A stretch of 33,893 nucleotides of DNA from a virus: IMG/VR virus record IMGVR_UViG_3300028840_002651, positions 1 through 33,893 of that record. One strand, 5' to 3'. Below, piece after piece: positions 24,233 to 31,053 of this stretch. The notes beneath the pieces were generated by a model. It worked only from the letters and a program-made list of their open reading frames with translations. It made no database searches and was not told where the DNA came from. Made by a program: the position numbers and the translations under genes. Each line of letters starts with the position of its first letter. Within the stretch, counting starts at the first letter, position 1.

Positions 24233-25592
24233 GTCCTTTCTCGAACCCGACCGAACGGTCGCCGGTTCGATGCCCTGTTAGTTCAGAAATAGCCCATACG
24301 AGCGCATCGACACGGTCGGGAGAATCATCCGAAACGCCGGGTTCCCAAGCACACATTTGGTCCTCGAGGTCGGGGAAAACGCCCACGTGATGGACGCGAC
24401 CTTGCTCGTAGAGCATGCTCACGGGCTCGGCACGAGTCGCTTTGCCACGCGATGCGTGCACCAACCTCACGGGTATCCCGGCTCGTTCTTGCCTTACGTT
24501 TTGCTCTACTAGGTCGCCGCCCTGGTTGCTTTCGCCGACCACGCAATCCGCGCCGTGTGTATCGTACTCAGCAATCGCCCGCCTCGCCCACGACGCGGGC
24601 TTTTGGATCCCGCTCGCGTCCCCAAGCACGTAGCAATGCCCCGTGCGCGCGATTCCTGCGGTCACAATGCCCGTTTCGTTGCTCCCGGGCTTGGCAGTCA
24701 CGGCGGGGTCGATAGCGACGACCACGCGGACAAGGTCGGGAGCCTCACGCACGCGGTGAGCGTCCAGCATCGGCGCGCGCTGCCATAGCGCCCCGGGAGC
24801 TTCGTCAAGTATCTTGGCATGCAGTTCTTGCTGTCCTAGGGTCGTTCCCTCGTATCGCTCTACAATGTAGTCCCGAAATGCCGGCGAAAGATTCTCGACG
24901 TTCTCGTACGTCGAGCCCGTCGTAACGTGCGTCCGTGGTGACGATATCAGGTCTCGGATGGCCCGCACCGGACGCGGCGTCGTCGTGACGACAACCTGCG
25001 GGTGTCGGCCAAGACGCATGCCAAGCTGCAACATGTCGAACGCTTCGAAGTACCGCCATGCTGCCAGCTCGTCGTACCAACCGGCGTAGTATTGCGGCCC
25101 ACGAGCTTGGTCGGGGCGGTCAGCGGAGAACGTCGTCGCAATCGCACCGTTCGGCCACGTGAGACGTCGTTTCGACGGTTCATAGATCGGCTTGAACCAC
25201 GGTGGGCTCGAAGCTAGCACCCCGCTTTCGCCTTCGACACAAACGTCGCGCACGTCCCCCGCAGTCCGCGCGGCAATCGCAAGTCGAGGATATCGTTGCG
25301 CCGCGTCAACGATGAATTGAGCCCCAACGCGCGACTTGCCCCAACCGCGGCCGGCGAGTATCAACCATACCGACCACGTCCCGGGAGGGACGCGTTGCGA
25401 CGGCCTCGCCCAATGGTCAGCCCACCCGTAGCGTAGTTCTAGCGCTTGCAGCGGTGTCAAACGAGCCAACGCATCGCGTCGTTCATTCGTATCCAAACGT
25501 CGCAATCGTTCGATAGTAGTCAAACAAGTTCTATCGGCGGTATCGGGATTTCCGCCCCTATCGGTCGCCATAGGTGCAGACAATATCGGCAT
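24207..25592 (-). CDS. terL: terminase large subunit
   Basis: The packaging motor: ATPase plus nuclease, up to 461 residues. Walker A is G-R-G-W-G-K-S at 81-87 and Walker B is W-Y-D-E at 172-175. The nuclease domain has V-V-A-I-D-P at 291-296 with D295, V-V-G-E-S-N with E354, and D-R-V-D-A-L with D429, fitting the RNase H-like acid triad. The start is uncertain. ATG 25592 and ATG 25571 lie inside the DUF7694 gene. A TTG at 25523 overlaps that gene's stop as TTGA, and the first 23 residues look unlike other terminases, so TTG 25523 may be the true start. It follows TerS and precedes the head genes. Confidence 0.95.
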   Translation of the reverse strand: MPILSAPMATDRGGNPDTADRTCLTTIERLRRLDTNERRDALARLTPLQALELRYGWADHWARPSQRVPPGTWSVWLILAGRGWGKSRVGAQFIVDAAQRYPRLAIAARTAGDVRDVCVEGESGVLASSPPWFKPIYEPSKRRLTWPNGAIATTFSADRPDQARGPQYYAGWYDELAAWRYFEAFDMLQLGMRLGRHPQVVVTTTPRPVRAIRDLISSPRTHVTTGSTYENVENLSPAFRDYIVERYEGTTLGQQELHAKILDEAPGALWQRAPMLDAHRVREAPDLVRVVVAIDPAVTAKPGSNETGIVTAGIARTGHCYVLGDASGIQKPASWARRAIAEYDTHGADCVVGESNQGGDLVEQNVRQERAGIPVRLVHASRGKATRAEPVSMLYEQGRVHHVGVFPDLEDQMCAWEPGVSDDSPDRVDALVWAISELTGHRTGDRSVGFEKGHGARSRWR

Positions 25593-25864
25593 TCGTTCAC
25601 ATACCGATCTTCTGACGGATGTAGTTGCATGACTGTTTCATCGTCATCCCAAAAGCGTTGCTTCACCCAATGCATATCTTCCCAGTTCGGTATTCGTCCG
25701 CGCCGAGAAACAGAGACGTGTTCCCAACCCATACCGCAGCCAACGACAACACGAAGACCGTTCGAAAACTCAAAGTACCCGTATGGCGCACCGCGTGGAG
25801 AAGGCCCCTTCGTAGGATGTATTTTTCTCGCACGCTCGACAATATGATCGAAGCTACTCTTCAT
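25520..25864 (-). CDS. DUF7694 domain protein
   Basis: A 114-residue protein with GAGG seven bases before ATG 25864. It shows a pattern common in phages and, as I recall, assigned to DUF7694: W-E-H-V-S-V-S-R, then P-N-W-E-D-M-H-W-V-K, then F-W-D-D-D-E-T-V-M-Q-L-H-P, then Y-V-N, then C-L-H-L-W-R-P, then I-P-I-P-P. Function is unknown. The gene lies between the two terminase subunits. Its 3' end overlaps the terminase reading frame by up to 73 bases if TerL starts at ATG 25592, or by four if it starts at TTG 25523. Confidence 0.75.
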   Translation of the reverse strand: MKSSFDHIVERARKIHPTKGPSPRGAPYGYFEFSNGLRVVVGCGMGWEHVSVSRRGRIPNWEDMHWVKQRFWDDDETVMQLHPSEDRYVNECRYCLHLWRPIGAEIPIPPIELV

Positions 25865-25888
25865 CTTGAACCTCAGAGATGGCCGGTA

Positions 25889-26350
25889 TCATGATGACGT
25901 CGTGTCGTCATCAGCATAGAGCCCGAGGGCAGCTTCTATTTCATGCTTCGCCGCCGCGGCCGCGTCGCGATACTCTATCGGCCCGCCGCCCTTGCCCGTC
26001 ACTTCGCGGCGTTCGCGGCGACCCCATTTGTCCGGCCATTTCCGTTCCAGGAACCATGCTTCGGCTTGCCAATGTTCGCCGCCAGCGCGACGTATTCGCG
26101 CCAATGCTTGGCCCTGCGCCCGTCCTTCAGCCTTTTTGTACGCCGTCCAAAATTCGTGCTTCTGGCCGGTCTTTTGTCTCTTTCCATCGCGTAGCCACCT
26201 GCGAACAGTCGTATGACCGACACCGCAACAGAGGGCAGCCGTCTCGAGATAGTTACCGACTTCTACGAGCCTGCATATTTCGTCCGCAATCGCCTCGCTG
26301 AACTTTGGCGGGCGTCCACGTTTACGCCGAGTGCCGTTTACGCTACCCAT
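25889..26350 (-). CDS. terS: terminase small subunit
   Basis: A 153-residue DNA-binding protein. The N-terminus is basic (R-R-K-R-G-R-P-P-K-F). A helix-turn-helix lies at about 30-55 (A-A-L-C-C-G-V-G-H-T-T-V-R-R-W-L). Then comes a helical part with F-W-T-A-Y-K-K-A-E-G-R-A and the frequent TerS motif W-F-L-E-R-K-W-P-D-K-W-G near 98-109. It probably recognises the packaging site and recruits TerL. ATG 26350 overlaps the stop of the glycosyltransferase gene as TAATG. The tail is acidic (D-D-D-T). Confidence 0.85.
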   Translation of the reverse strand: MGSVNGTRRKRGRPPKFSEAIADEICRLVEVGNYLETAALCCGVGHTTVRRWLRDGKRQKTGQKHEFWTAYKKAEGRAQGQALARIRRAGGEHWQAEAWFLERKWPDKWGRRERREVTGKGGGPIEYRDAAAAAKHEIEAALGLYADDDTTSS

Positions 26351-27210
26351 TACGCTGTCACCCTAACATACTCACGGACTATCTTTGGAACGGTTTTTGA
26401 CCAATTGACTTGATGATGAAGCCTGCGATTTTTTGAATTAAGCATCTTAATGATAACTGATGATGGCTGCCAAAGCAAAGTGTAGAACGACTTCACGTAC
26501 GTGCCGTGCTTCGCGTACATTTCTGTAAGCCCGCCGCTATTTGTCTGCGTCTGTTTCTGTACCAGCGATATCTGAGTTGTGGTTACAAACAATTTTCCGA
26601 CACTTCCAAGGCTGACGTATGTATTCACGTCGTCATTCATGCGCCCAACGAAACTAAACGGCCTTGCTGTGCTACATATGAATGAATTCATGCATTTTCT
26701 TAACAGCCTTATCTTCAGTGCATTAGAGCCATTGCCTCCGCCGATAAAGTCGCCGCCCTGAGCTATCGCCAACGAATCAACGCCAGACGCATCACAGAAA
26801 TCGAGCAGTGCTGAAAACACGGCATCTAAGTTTTTTAGACGCAATGGGTCATAGTCAAGGGTGCTATCAAACCTGTATTCAAAACCACTGTAATCGTCAT
26901 CAAGCTGAATAAAGTGCGTAAACCCATGTTCTTTCGCAATGCAAAACGTCGCGTTACGCGCATAGACAACTGTATTCAAATCCCTAAAGTTGTCTCCGAT
27001 ATCAAAAATAGGCGATATGTCATGCTTCCTGAAGACAACCACTTCATCGCCATATCTGCTTATGTACTCGTGCTTTTTTTCGTCATCATCGCCGACAATC
27101 AGCCTAATAGCGCCAGTATATCCGCGCCTGCGAAGCAGTGAATACGTTAGGACTTTGCTAGGTCTTCCTGCCGTGAGAATGAATGCGCAGAAACGTCTGT
27201 TTCTATTCAT
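26350..27210 (-). CDS. TAGT-like glycosyltransferase, candidate DNA base modifier
   Basis: A 286-residue protein read from ATG 27210, which overlaps the ParB gene stop by eight bases; an in-frame start at 27294 lies deep inside that gene. It matches the TET-associated glycosyltransferase pattern: A-F-I-L-T-A-G-R-P at 9-17, T-Y-S-L-L-R-R-R-G-Y-T-G at 22-33, G-D-D-D at 40-43, V-V-F-R-K at 58-62, V-Y-A-R-N at 82-86 and L-D-D-D-Y at 103-107, the last being the metal-binding motif of GT-A enzymes. Known members are predicted to add sugar to oxidised or hydroxymethylated bases in phage DNA. No TET/JBP or C5-methyltransferase gene was recognised in the genome, so the acceptor is unclear. The gene is visibly richer in A and T than its neighbours. 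Confidence 0.75.
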   Translation of the reverse strand: MNRNRRFCAFILTAGRPSKVLTYSLLRRRGYTGAIRLIVGDDDEKKHEYISRYGDEVVVFRKHDISPIFDIGDNFRDLNTVVYARNATFCIAKEHGFTHFIQLDDDYSGFEYRFDSTLDYDPLRLKNLDAVFSALLDFCDASGVDSLAIAQGGDFIGGGNGSNALKIRLLRKCMNSFICSTARPFSFVGRMNDDVNTYVSLGSVGKLFVTTTQISLVQKQTQTNSGGLTEMYAKHGTYVKSFYTLLWQPSSVIIKMLNSKNRRLHHQVNWSKTVPKIVREYVRVTA

Positions 27211-27994
27211 CGTATTCGCTCGACTTGCGTGCATCAGACAACGACTCACATAGCTGCACAAACCCGAGCTCGATCGCTTTGTTATAGTCGACAATCACAA
27301 GCGCAGCTAGTTCCATCAGCTCTTGCACTTCTCTCGGAGAATGAGCGTAATAATCAGCGATAAGACCATAGTTGAACGATGTATATCGTTGCGCTGCGCG
27401 CACCAAGAAATCGCGCACGTCGTCTTGCACATCGCTTTCTTCTATTCTCCGGAGAAGCGAATCGGTCCTGCTTGTGTCGTACAAATCGCCTATTTCTGGA
27501 CAGCGATCGCTAGGCTCATAAATTGGAGACTCGACCTTGTCTGTATACGGATTGTCGCTTTCTTGTTCGTCGTCTGTGACACTCAACAGAGCGTCTAACC
27601 TTAGCGTTGAGAAATCGTTATCCCCAATCGACCCGCGTATTTCCGCAAGCAACGAGTCAACATCATCATTAAACGACCCAGTGATATGCGGATTATTCGC
27701 CGAGACGTTCGCCGCCTTCTCCTCGGCCTCACTCCAATCCACGACACGGACTGGGAAACGGTCGCCGCTGGCTACTTGGAGGGCTCCATCTACAAGCTGA
27801 GCCCCGAGCTTACGGAGCTGCGCCACGCGTTGATGCCCACATACTATACGCCCGGTTCGAGCATTCCACGTGATGCCGCTAATATCTCCGAACCTATCGA
27901 TAGACGACGCGAGGCCATCTGCCGACGCATCGTCAATGCATCGCGGATTATACTCCGCCGCAATAAGATCGTCCATCGTCCTGAGTTTATACAT
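27203..27994 (-). CDS. ParB-domain protein linked to the glycosyltransferase
   Basis: A 263-residue protein. Residues about 1-110 form a ParB/Srx-type domain: E-Y-N-P-R near 14-18, then G-D-I-S-G-I-T-W-N, G-R-I-V-C-G-H-Q-R-V, and N-N-P-H-I-T-G-S-F-N. In many phage proteins this domain precedes a DNA methylase, but here no D-P-P-Y motif is found. Instead the C-terminal half (about 165-250) is a helical domain with E-P-S-D-R-C-P-E-I, F-L-V-R-A-A-Q-R-Y, F-N-Y-G-L-I-A-D-Y-Y-A and S-P-R-E-V-Q-E-L-M-E. ATG 27994 overlaps the previous stop as TAATG and the end overlaps the glycosyltransferase start, so the two are coupled. Role: probably guides or assists modification; inferred. Confidence 0.7.
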   Translation of the reverse strand: MYKLRTMDDLIAAEYNPRCIDDASADGLASSIDRFGDISGITWNARTGRIVCGHQRVAQLRKLGAQLVDGALQVASGDRFPVRVVDWSEAEEKAANVSANNPHITGSFNDDVDSLLAEIRGSIGDNDFSTLRLDALLSVTDDEQESDNPYTDKVESPIYEPSDRCPEIGDLYDTSRTDSLLRRIEESDVQDDVRDFLVRAAQRYTSFNYGLIADYYAHSPREVQELMELAALVIVDYNKAIELGFVQLCESLSDARKSSEYDE

Positions 27995-28332
27995 TACATA
28001 TCCTTCGGAGACGGCGCAAATTCGAACAAGTCTACCGTAGAGCCGTCACTAAACTCAACAGTGACCGGGTTCAATCGTAGCAATCCGTCGCCAGCGTAAT
28101 TGCACGGGCCCTTCTCCGTGCCTATCCCAACGCGCGCGCCTAACGCGCGCCCAATGCACGAAAAGGCTACTTCGCCGTCCGTAGCTCCGGCACGATGCCA
28201 GTCGGATATGCGCGCGACGTACCCGCAGCTCGGACACACGAACTGCCAGTCCATTGGGTCCGCCCCAAACCGAGCTATGGCTTCATCCCGCCACGCTTCA
28301 TACGTCGTCCGTCGTTTCGTCGTCGTTTTCAT
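27994..28332 (-). CDS. VVA0879-like zinc-binding protein
   Basis: A 112-residue protein. It has F-V-C-P-S-C-G-Y near 31-38, then S-C-I-G-R near 58-62, then P-C-N-Y-A-G-D-G-L near 76-84. Four cysteines in this arrangement, with C-I-G-R, fit my memory of the VVA0879 family of phage proteins, which has no known function. The last part is beta-rich (V-T-V-E-F-S-D-G-S-T). The stop overlaps the ParB gene start as TAATG, placing it in the same coupled group as the ParB and glycosyltransferase genes. It overlaps the upstream gene by 35 bases. Confidence 0.65.
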   Translation of the reverse strand: MKTTTKRRTTYEAWRDEAIARFGADPMDWQFVCPSCGYVARISDWHRAGATDGEVAFSCIGRALGARVGIGTEKGPCNYAGDGLLRLNPVTVEFSDGSTVDLFEFAPSPKDM

Positions 28333-28654
28333 TCGCGTCCACCCATGCGTCGAATATCGCGCGTATCATTTCGTCGGCCGTCCAGTTTCGCGCCAGTATC
28401 GAGCTTAACAGAATAGAGTCGACGAGAATGAACCGACGAAGCGAACCGTAGCATTGTTCTCTCGCGATCGCGATATGGCGCAATTGCGTGTCACTGCTTA
28501 CTGATAGCGCGCGTGTATAGGCCTCTTCGTATTCGAGCGCGCATTTATTGCGCGTCGCAATCGCCTGCAAAACGAATTTCTCGGCCATGCGTTTGTCGTC
28601 ATTGGTCAACCGCTCATGATTCGGTTGCTTCTCCGTCGACCGTTCCTCTTTCAT
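28298..28654 (-). CDS. small helical protein of unknown function
   Basis: A 118-residue, charged, mainly helical protein. GGGGAG lies five bases before ATG 28654. The end is very acidic (A-N-E-N-D-D-E-T-T-D-D). No motif I recognise. It overlaps both neighbours by 35 to 41 bases, so it belongs to the same transcript as the regulator upstream and the zinc protein downstream. Confidence 0.55.
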   Translation of the reverse strand: MKEERSTEKQPNHERLTNDDKRMAEKFVLQAIATRNKCALEYEEAYTRALSVSSDTQLRHIAIAREQCYGSLRRFILVDSILLSSILARNWTADEMIRAIFDAWVDANENDDETTDDV

Positions 28655-28973
28655 TTGCTCCCCCGTTTGAAAATTCTGCAGCGGCCACGTCTATCGGGCC
28701 AGAGTCTTGCAATCGTTGATGTTTGGCCGCTGCAGAATACTTGAGATCATCGTCGATGAATGCGATCAATTGCGGCGCGTGCAAGCCGATTGCAGCGCAC
28801 AATGGGTTGATCAATGCTTTGCTGATGAACGTCTGTCCATGCTCCCATTGCGAGACGAGAGTCCAATGCACGCCGAGCTTTGAAGCCAGCGCTCGCATCG
28901 TCAACCGCTGATGTTTACGGTTCGCGCGAACATACGCGCCAGCGGACGTCCTACGCTTCTTTCGCGTCGACAT
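28614..28973 (-). CDS. XRE-family transcriptional regulator
   Basis: A 119-residue protein. ATG 28973 has GAGGGGGAG just upstream. A helix-turn-helix of the XRE/Cro type is clear at about residues 15-70: L-T-M-R-A-L-A-S-K-L-G-V-H, then L-V-S-Q-W-E-H-G-Q, then I-N-P-L-C-A-A-I-G. The basic N-terminus (R-K-K-R-R-T) may hold DNA. The remainder is polar with no known partner domain. Being early in the leftward run it may regulate the divergent promoters near 30 kb, whose palindromes would be candidate sites. That link is inferred. Confidence 0.8.
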   Translation of the reverse strand: MSTRKKRRTSAGAYVRANRKHQRLTMRALASKLGVHWTLVSQWEHGQTFISKALINPLCAAIGLHAPQLIAFIDDDLKYSAAAKHQRLQDSGPIDVAAAEFSNGGANERGTVDGEATES

Positions 28974-29163
28974 GCTCCCCCTCACATATGATCACCGGAA
29001 CGCATCGCAAAGCATCCGAGACCGCATGCCTCGCATGCATGATCGCAGTCGACCGTTCCGCGCAATCGGGTAGCTCGTCGATGAGCACACGAACAAAACG
29101 ATCGGCGGCCTGCAAAACACGTCTATCGCTTGGGAACAACCGTTGCTGCTTTCTATTCACCAT
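28951..29163 (-). CDS. Acb2/Tad1-hairpin-like small protein, possible anti-CBASS sponge
   Basis: A 70-residue protein with a helical-hairpin pattern: D-R-F-V-R-V-L-I-D-E-L-P-D-C-A-E-R-S-T-A, then M-H-A-R-H-A-V-S-D-A-L. The L-P-D-x-x-E-R-S-x-A turn followed by a second helix resembles Acb2-type proteins, which bind cyclic nucleotide signals and block CBASS or Thoeris defence. The match is short and by eye. The usual Tyr and Lys binding residues were not verified. It overlaps the VRR-NUC gene stop by 11 bases and the regulator start by 23. Confidence 0.45.
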   Translation of the reverse strand: MVNRKQQRLFPSDRRVLQAADRFVRVLIDELPDCAERSTAIMHARHAVSDALRCVPVIICEGEHVDAKEA

Positions 29164-29545
29164 AGCCCAGCTTCCTCAACCAGTCGATTGCCTCACGCGC
29201 TCCGTAACAAACGCTAACAAGCCATCCTATCGATCCAAGATGCTCCAACCAAAGTTGCTGATTTTGGCTCACACGTCCGCCGTCAGCGCGCTTCAATTCG
29301 ATTGCGACGCCCGCGCAAGTTGGATTGCGCGGAGGTCTATCAAAAATAAGCACGTCGGGAACGCCCGCCTGTACGCCGAGCCGTCGCCGTTTTGCCATAT
29401 AGCTCGGCATTGCATTCGTTTCGTTCGGAACGTGACACCACCAAAGCCGCCACCCATTGAGCCACGCCGCGAGCGCTTCTTGCTCCTGCTCTTCGTAGAC
29501 GCGCGGCTTTACGATGCGCGACTTGCGTTTTGCTCGTACGGCCAC
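29153..29545 (-). CDS. VRR-NUC domain nuclease
   Basis: A 130-residue PD-(D/E)XK enzyme read from GTG 29545. The VRR-NUC pattern is present: E-E-Q-E-Q near 18-22, a basic part with R-R-R-L-G-V-Q-A-G-V-P-D-V-L near 53-66 (D64), then G-V-A-I-E-L-K-R near 79-86 (E83, K85), then S-Q-N-Q-Q near 93-97. The spacing between D and E-x-K fits a working nuclease. Phage members act as Holliday-junction or structure-specific nucleases in recombination and packaging. It is the first confident gene of the leftward run. Confidence 0.9.
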   Translation of the reverse strand: MAVRAKRKSRIVKPRVYEEQEQEALAAWLNGWRLWWCHVPNETNAMPSYMAKRRRLGVQAGVPDVLIFDRPPRNPTCAGVAIELKRADGGRVSQNQQLWLEHLGSIGWLVSVCYGAREAIDWLRKLGYGE

Positions 29546-29823
29546 GACTCCCCCGGAAAGTTAGTTGATCGAAGTCCGCCGGTAACTCGTTTGGTTATCT
29601 CCGGGAGAGCCGTGTCACGTACGTTCGAGCCGAGCCACACATGGGCGGATATAGGCCGGCTCGACGAGACGCAGGGAATACCGCCGACGCCCGCACCGTA
29701 CGCATCGATATTCTGACCGCTGACGGTCGGAATCGCCGATGACAGTGCGTCTCCACACGCACGAGTACGCAACTTCATACCAAAGCGCATGGAGCCACAT
29801 CCGCATAGATAGGCGATGCTCAT
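29509..29823 (-). CDS. uncertain ORF at the head of the leftward run
   Basis: A possible 104-residue protein from ATG 29823. It overlaps the VRR-NUC gene by 37 bases. The N-terminal 30 residues are Cys- and Arg-rich (C-G-C-G-S-M-R) and look non-coding-like, while the later part (T-V-S-G-Q-N-I-D-A-Y-G-A-G) is plausible. The start codon lies inside a perfect inverted repeat (29822-29843), which could hide or regulate it. I recognise no family. If not a gene, 29546-29823 is leader sequence. Confidence 0.35.
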   Translation of the reverse strand: MSIAYLCGCGSMRFGMKLRTRACGDALSSAIPTVSGQNIDAYGAGVGGIPCVSSSRPISAHVWLGSNVRDTALPEITKRVTGGLRSTNFPGESWPYEQNASRAS

Positions 29824-29843
29824 GGCGACAGAGATGTCGCCAT
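29822..29843. repeat. perfect 9-bp inverted repeat, ATGGCGACA / TGTCGCCAT
   Basis: The arms 29822-29830 and 29835-29843 match perfectly around a four-base loop (GAGA). It covers the possible start codon at 29823 and lies in the leader of the leftward transcript. It could be an operator or a translation-control hairpin. Confidence 0.85.
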
Positions 29844-29894
29844 ATTCTAGCTATCCCCGAAATCCCCATATGTGCGAGTAGAGCACACACTGTA

Positions 29895-29940
29895 GGTCGA
29901 CGCAAGCGGCTGTCGGTTGGCTGCACCGCTTGCGTCGACC
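29895..29940. repeat. perfect 15-bp inverted repeat with 16-base loop
   Basis: GGTCGACGCAAGCGG (29895-29909) and CCGCTTGCGTCGACC (29926-29940) are exact reverse complements. It lies between the leftward promoter and the first leftward gene. No T run follows on either strand, so a simple terminator is unlikely. It may be an antitermination or attenuation element or a protein binding site. Confidence 0.9.
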
Positions 29941-29988
29941 ATGACTGTGCAAGAACCGGGTCGCTGACCTCGGTCCAATGGCGGCCCC

Positions 29989-30017
29989 ATTATGCCCGCC
30001 TTACGGGGCCGCGTCAA
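29989..30017 (-). promoter_or_regulatory. leftward sigma70-type promoter
   Basis: On the minus strand TTGACG (30017-30012) and CATAAT (29994-29989) are 17 bases apart, a near-consensus pair. Transcription would start near 29982 and drive the leftward run. The leader carries the 15-bp and 9-bp hairpins. Confidence 0.65.
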
Positions 30018-30024
30018 AAATACG

Positions 30025-30042
30025 CGGTGTCTATAGACACCG
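30025..30042. promoter_or_regulatory. 18-bp perfect palindrome, candidate operator
   Basis: CGGTGTCTATAGACACCG is fully self-complementary. It covers the likely -35 box of the rightward promoter and lies 7 bases from the -35 box of the leftward one, so a bound repressor could control both. Confidence 0.75.
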
Positions 30043-30062
30043 GTCGACTTATGCTCTACTAT
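30034..30062 (+). promoter_or_regulatory. rightward promoter for the 30.1-31.4 kb operon
   Basis: TAGACA (30034-30039) and TACTAT (30057-30062) are 17 bases apart. The first overlaps the 18-bp palindrome and the second lies within the next inverted repeat. A start near 30069 would leave a short leader before ATG 30096. Confidence 0.55.
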
Positions 30063-30074
30063 ATATGTAGAGCA
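30052..30074. promoter_or_regulatory. inverted repeat TGCTCTAC-N7-GTAGAGCA over the -10 region
   Basis: Perfect 8-bp arms with an all A/T loop (TATATAT). It contains both orientations of the heptamer GTAGAGC, which recurs through the genome. It overlaps the rightward -10 box, so an operator role is plausible. Confidence 0.7.
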
Positions 30075-30095
30075 GCACGAACGGAGAAATGACAA

Positions 30096-30305
30096 ATGGC
30101 ACCCGACGAGCTAGCGCAGTCATGGGGACAACACGAGGCTGACTGCATTCGCGCGCGACTGCAAACGGAGACACTTTTCGCCATTGCATCTAGCATCATC
30201 GATAATGCTGGTGCGGATGTCGTATGCGATGTCTTCGATATGATGGGCTATATCCCGCAATTCCTAGCGAAATATCCTGCGATACCAGACACGGAGAGCA
30301 TGTGA
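30096..30305 (+). CDS. small acidic protein, first gene of rightward operon
   Basis: A 69-residue protein with GGAG nine bases before ATG 30096. It is acidic and helical (A-D-V-V-C-D-V-F-D-M-M-G-Y) with no motif I recognise. Its stop TGA shares a base with the next ATG, so the two are coupled. Position right after the palindromic promoter suggests early expression and possibly a role against host functions, but this is inference only. Confidence 0.6.
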   Translation: MAPDELAQSWGQHEADCIRARLQTETLFAIASSIIDNAGADVVCDVFDMMGYIPQFLAKYPAIPDTESM

Positions 30306-30511
30306 TGAACGCAACAGCAATGCCGATATCGATACCCTCTACCCTCGGTCCCGTCGAGACGCGACACGAGCTAGAGCTGTCAGTAGGGACGCGAGACGGC
30401 CACGTCGTCGTCGAATTCGGGACGCCGATATCGTGGCTAGCCCTACCGCCAGACGTCGCAACTGACCTCGCGATAGCGCTGCACGAAGGGGCAGAAATGA
30501 TGGAGACGTAA
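30305..30511 (+). CDS. small conserved-type phage protein
   Basis: A 68-residue protein from ATG 30305, overlapping the previous stop by one base; in-frame upstream ATGs lie inside the previous gene. Pattern: H-E-L-E-L-S-V-G-T, then G-H-V-V-V-E-F-G-T-P-I-S-W-L-A-L-P-P-D-V-A, then an amphipathic helix A-L-H-E-G-A-E-M-M. Two or three strands then a helix. Similar small proteins occur in phage early regions without known function. Confidence 0.65.
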   Translation: MNATAMPISIPSTLGPVETRHELELSVGTRDGHVVVEFGTPISWLALPPDVATDLAIALHEGAEMMET

Positions 30512-30532
30512 CACACACACGGAGACGGAATC

Positions 30533-31045
30533 ATGGCCAAGAAAACGCAACCCAACACAACCGGAGAGACCAAAGCAACGAAGCCGCTCGTCGGCAAGCT
30601 CGATAAAAAAGACCCGATTCAGGCCATCGCAGAAATGGTCGCTGATGGGTACAAGGACAGCGCTATCGCAAAAGCGCTCACGGCTCGCGGGATCCCGCCA
30701 ATGGAAGGAAATCGGGCATGGTACGCTACCAAGATCGGAAAGCTCCGCAAACGCGGCCTCATCCCTGCAACCCGCGACAAGGCGCTCCCCGTGCGTCCTA
30801 ACGCAATCATGTGGGCGTGCGTATGCCGCCAGCCAGGGATCTGGGAGTGCCGGATGCATGCCGCGGACGAAGGACGCGCATTCGACTCCGCGCTGAACGC
30901 GGTCCGCGAGGCGACCGCAGCAGGGGCACTCAAGGCAGTCGTCGTCCCCGACGCGCAACTTGCGCGTTTCATGCATATCCATGCATCTGATATCTTCGAG
31001 GTGTGCGGGGGGACACCCGCCGTCCCCGCTGCGAAACAAGCATAG
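30533..31045 (+). CDS. putative DNA-binding protein with basic helical domain
   Basis: A 170-residue protein with GGAGA before ATG 30533. The Lys-rich N-terminal 30 residues look disordered. Residues about 30-80 (A-E-M-V-A-D-G-Y-K-D-S-A-I-A-K-A-L, then W-Y-A-T-K-I-G-K-L-R-K-R-G-L-I-P) have the size and spacing of a helix-turn-helix of the recombinase or resolvase kind. The second half (about 88-170) has C-V-C-R and W-E-C and then an alpha/beta stretch. No family recognised; DNA binding is inferred. Confidence 0.6.
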   Translation: MAKKTQPNTTGETKATKPLVGKLDKKDPIQAIAEMVADGYKDSAIAKALTARGIPPMEGNRAWYATKIGKLRKRGLIPATRDKALPVRPNAIMWACVCRQPGIWECRMHAADEGRAFDSALNAVREATAAGALKAVVVPDAQLARFMHIHASDIFEVCGGTPAVPAAKQA

Positions 31046-31053
31046 GAATCGCC

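Noticed and set aside
27203-27994. Partition system (ParA/ParB)
   Set aside because: No ParA-type ATPase was recognised in the genome and no centromere-like array is near. The protein is coupled to the glycosyltransferase.
28880-29716. Long plus-strand open frame of 278 codons
   Set aside because: It lies opposite the VRR-NUC, Acb2-like and XRE genes, which have clear motifs and ribosome sites. Its product is rich in Arg, Ser and Pro, as antisense frames are.
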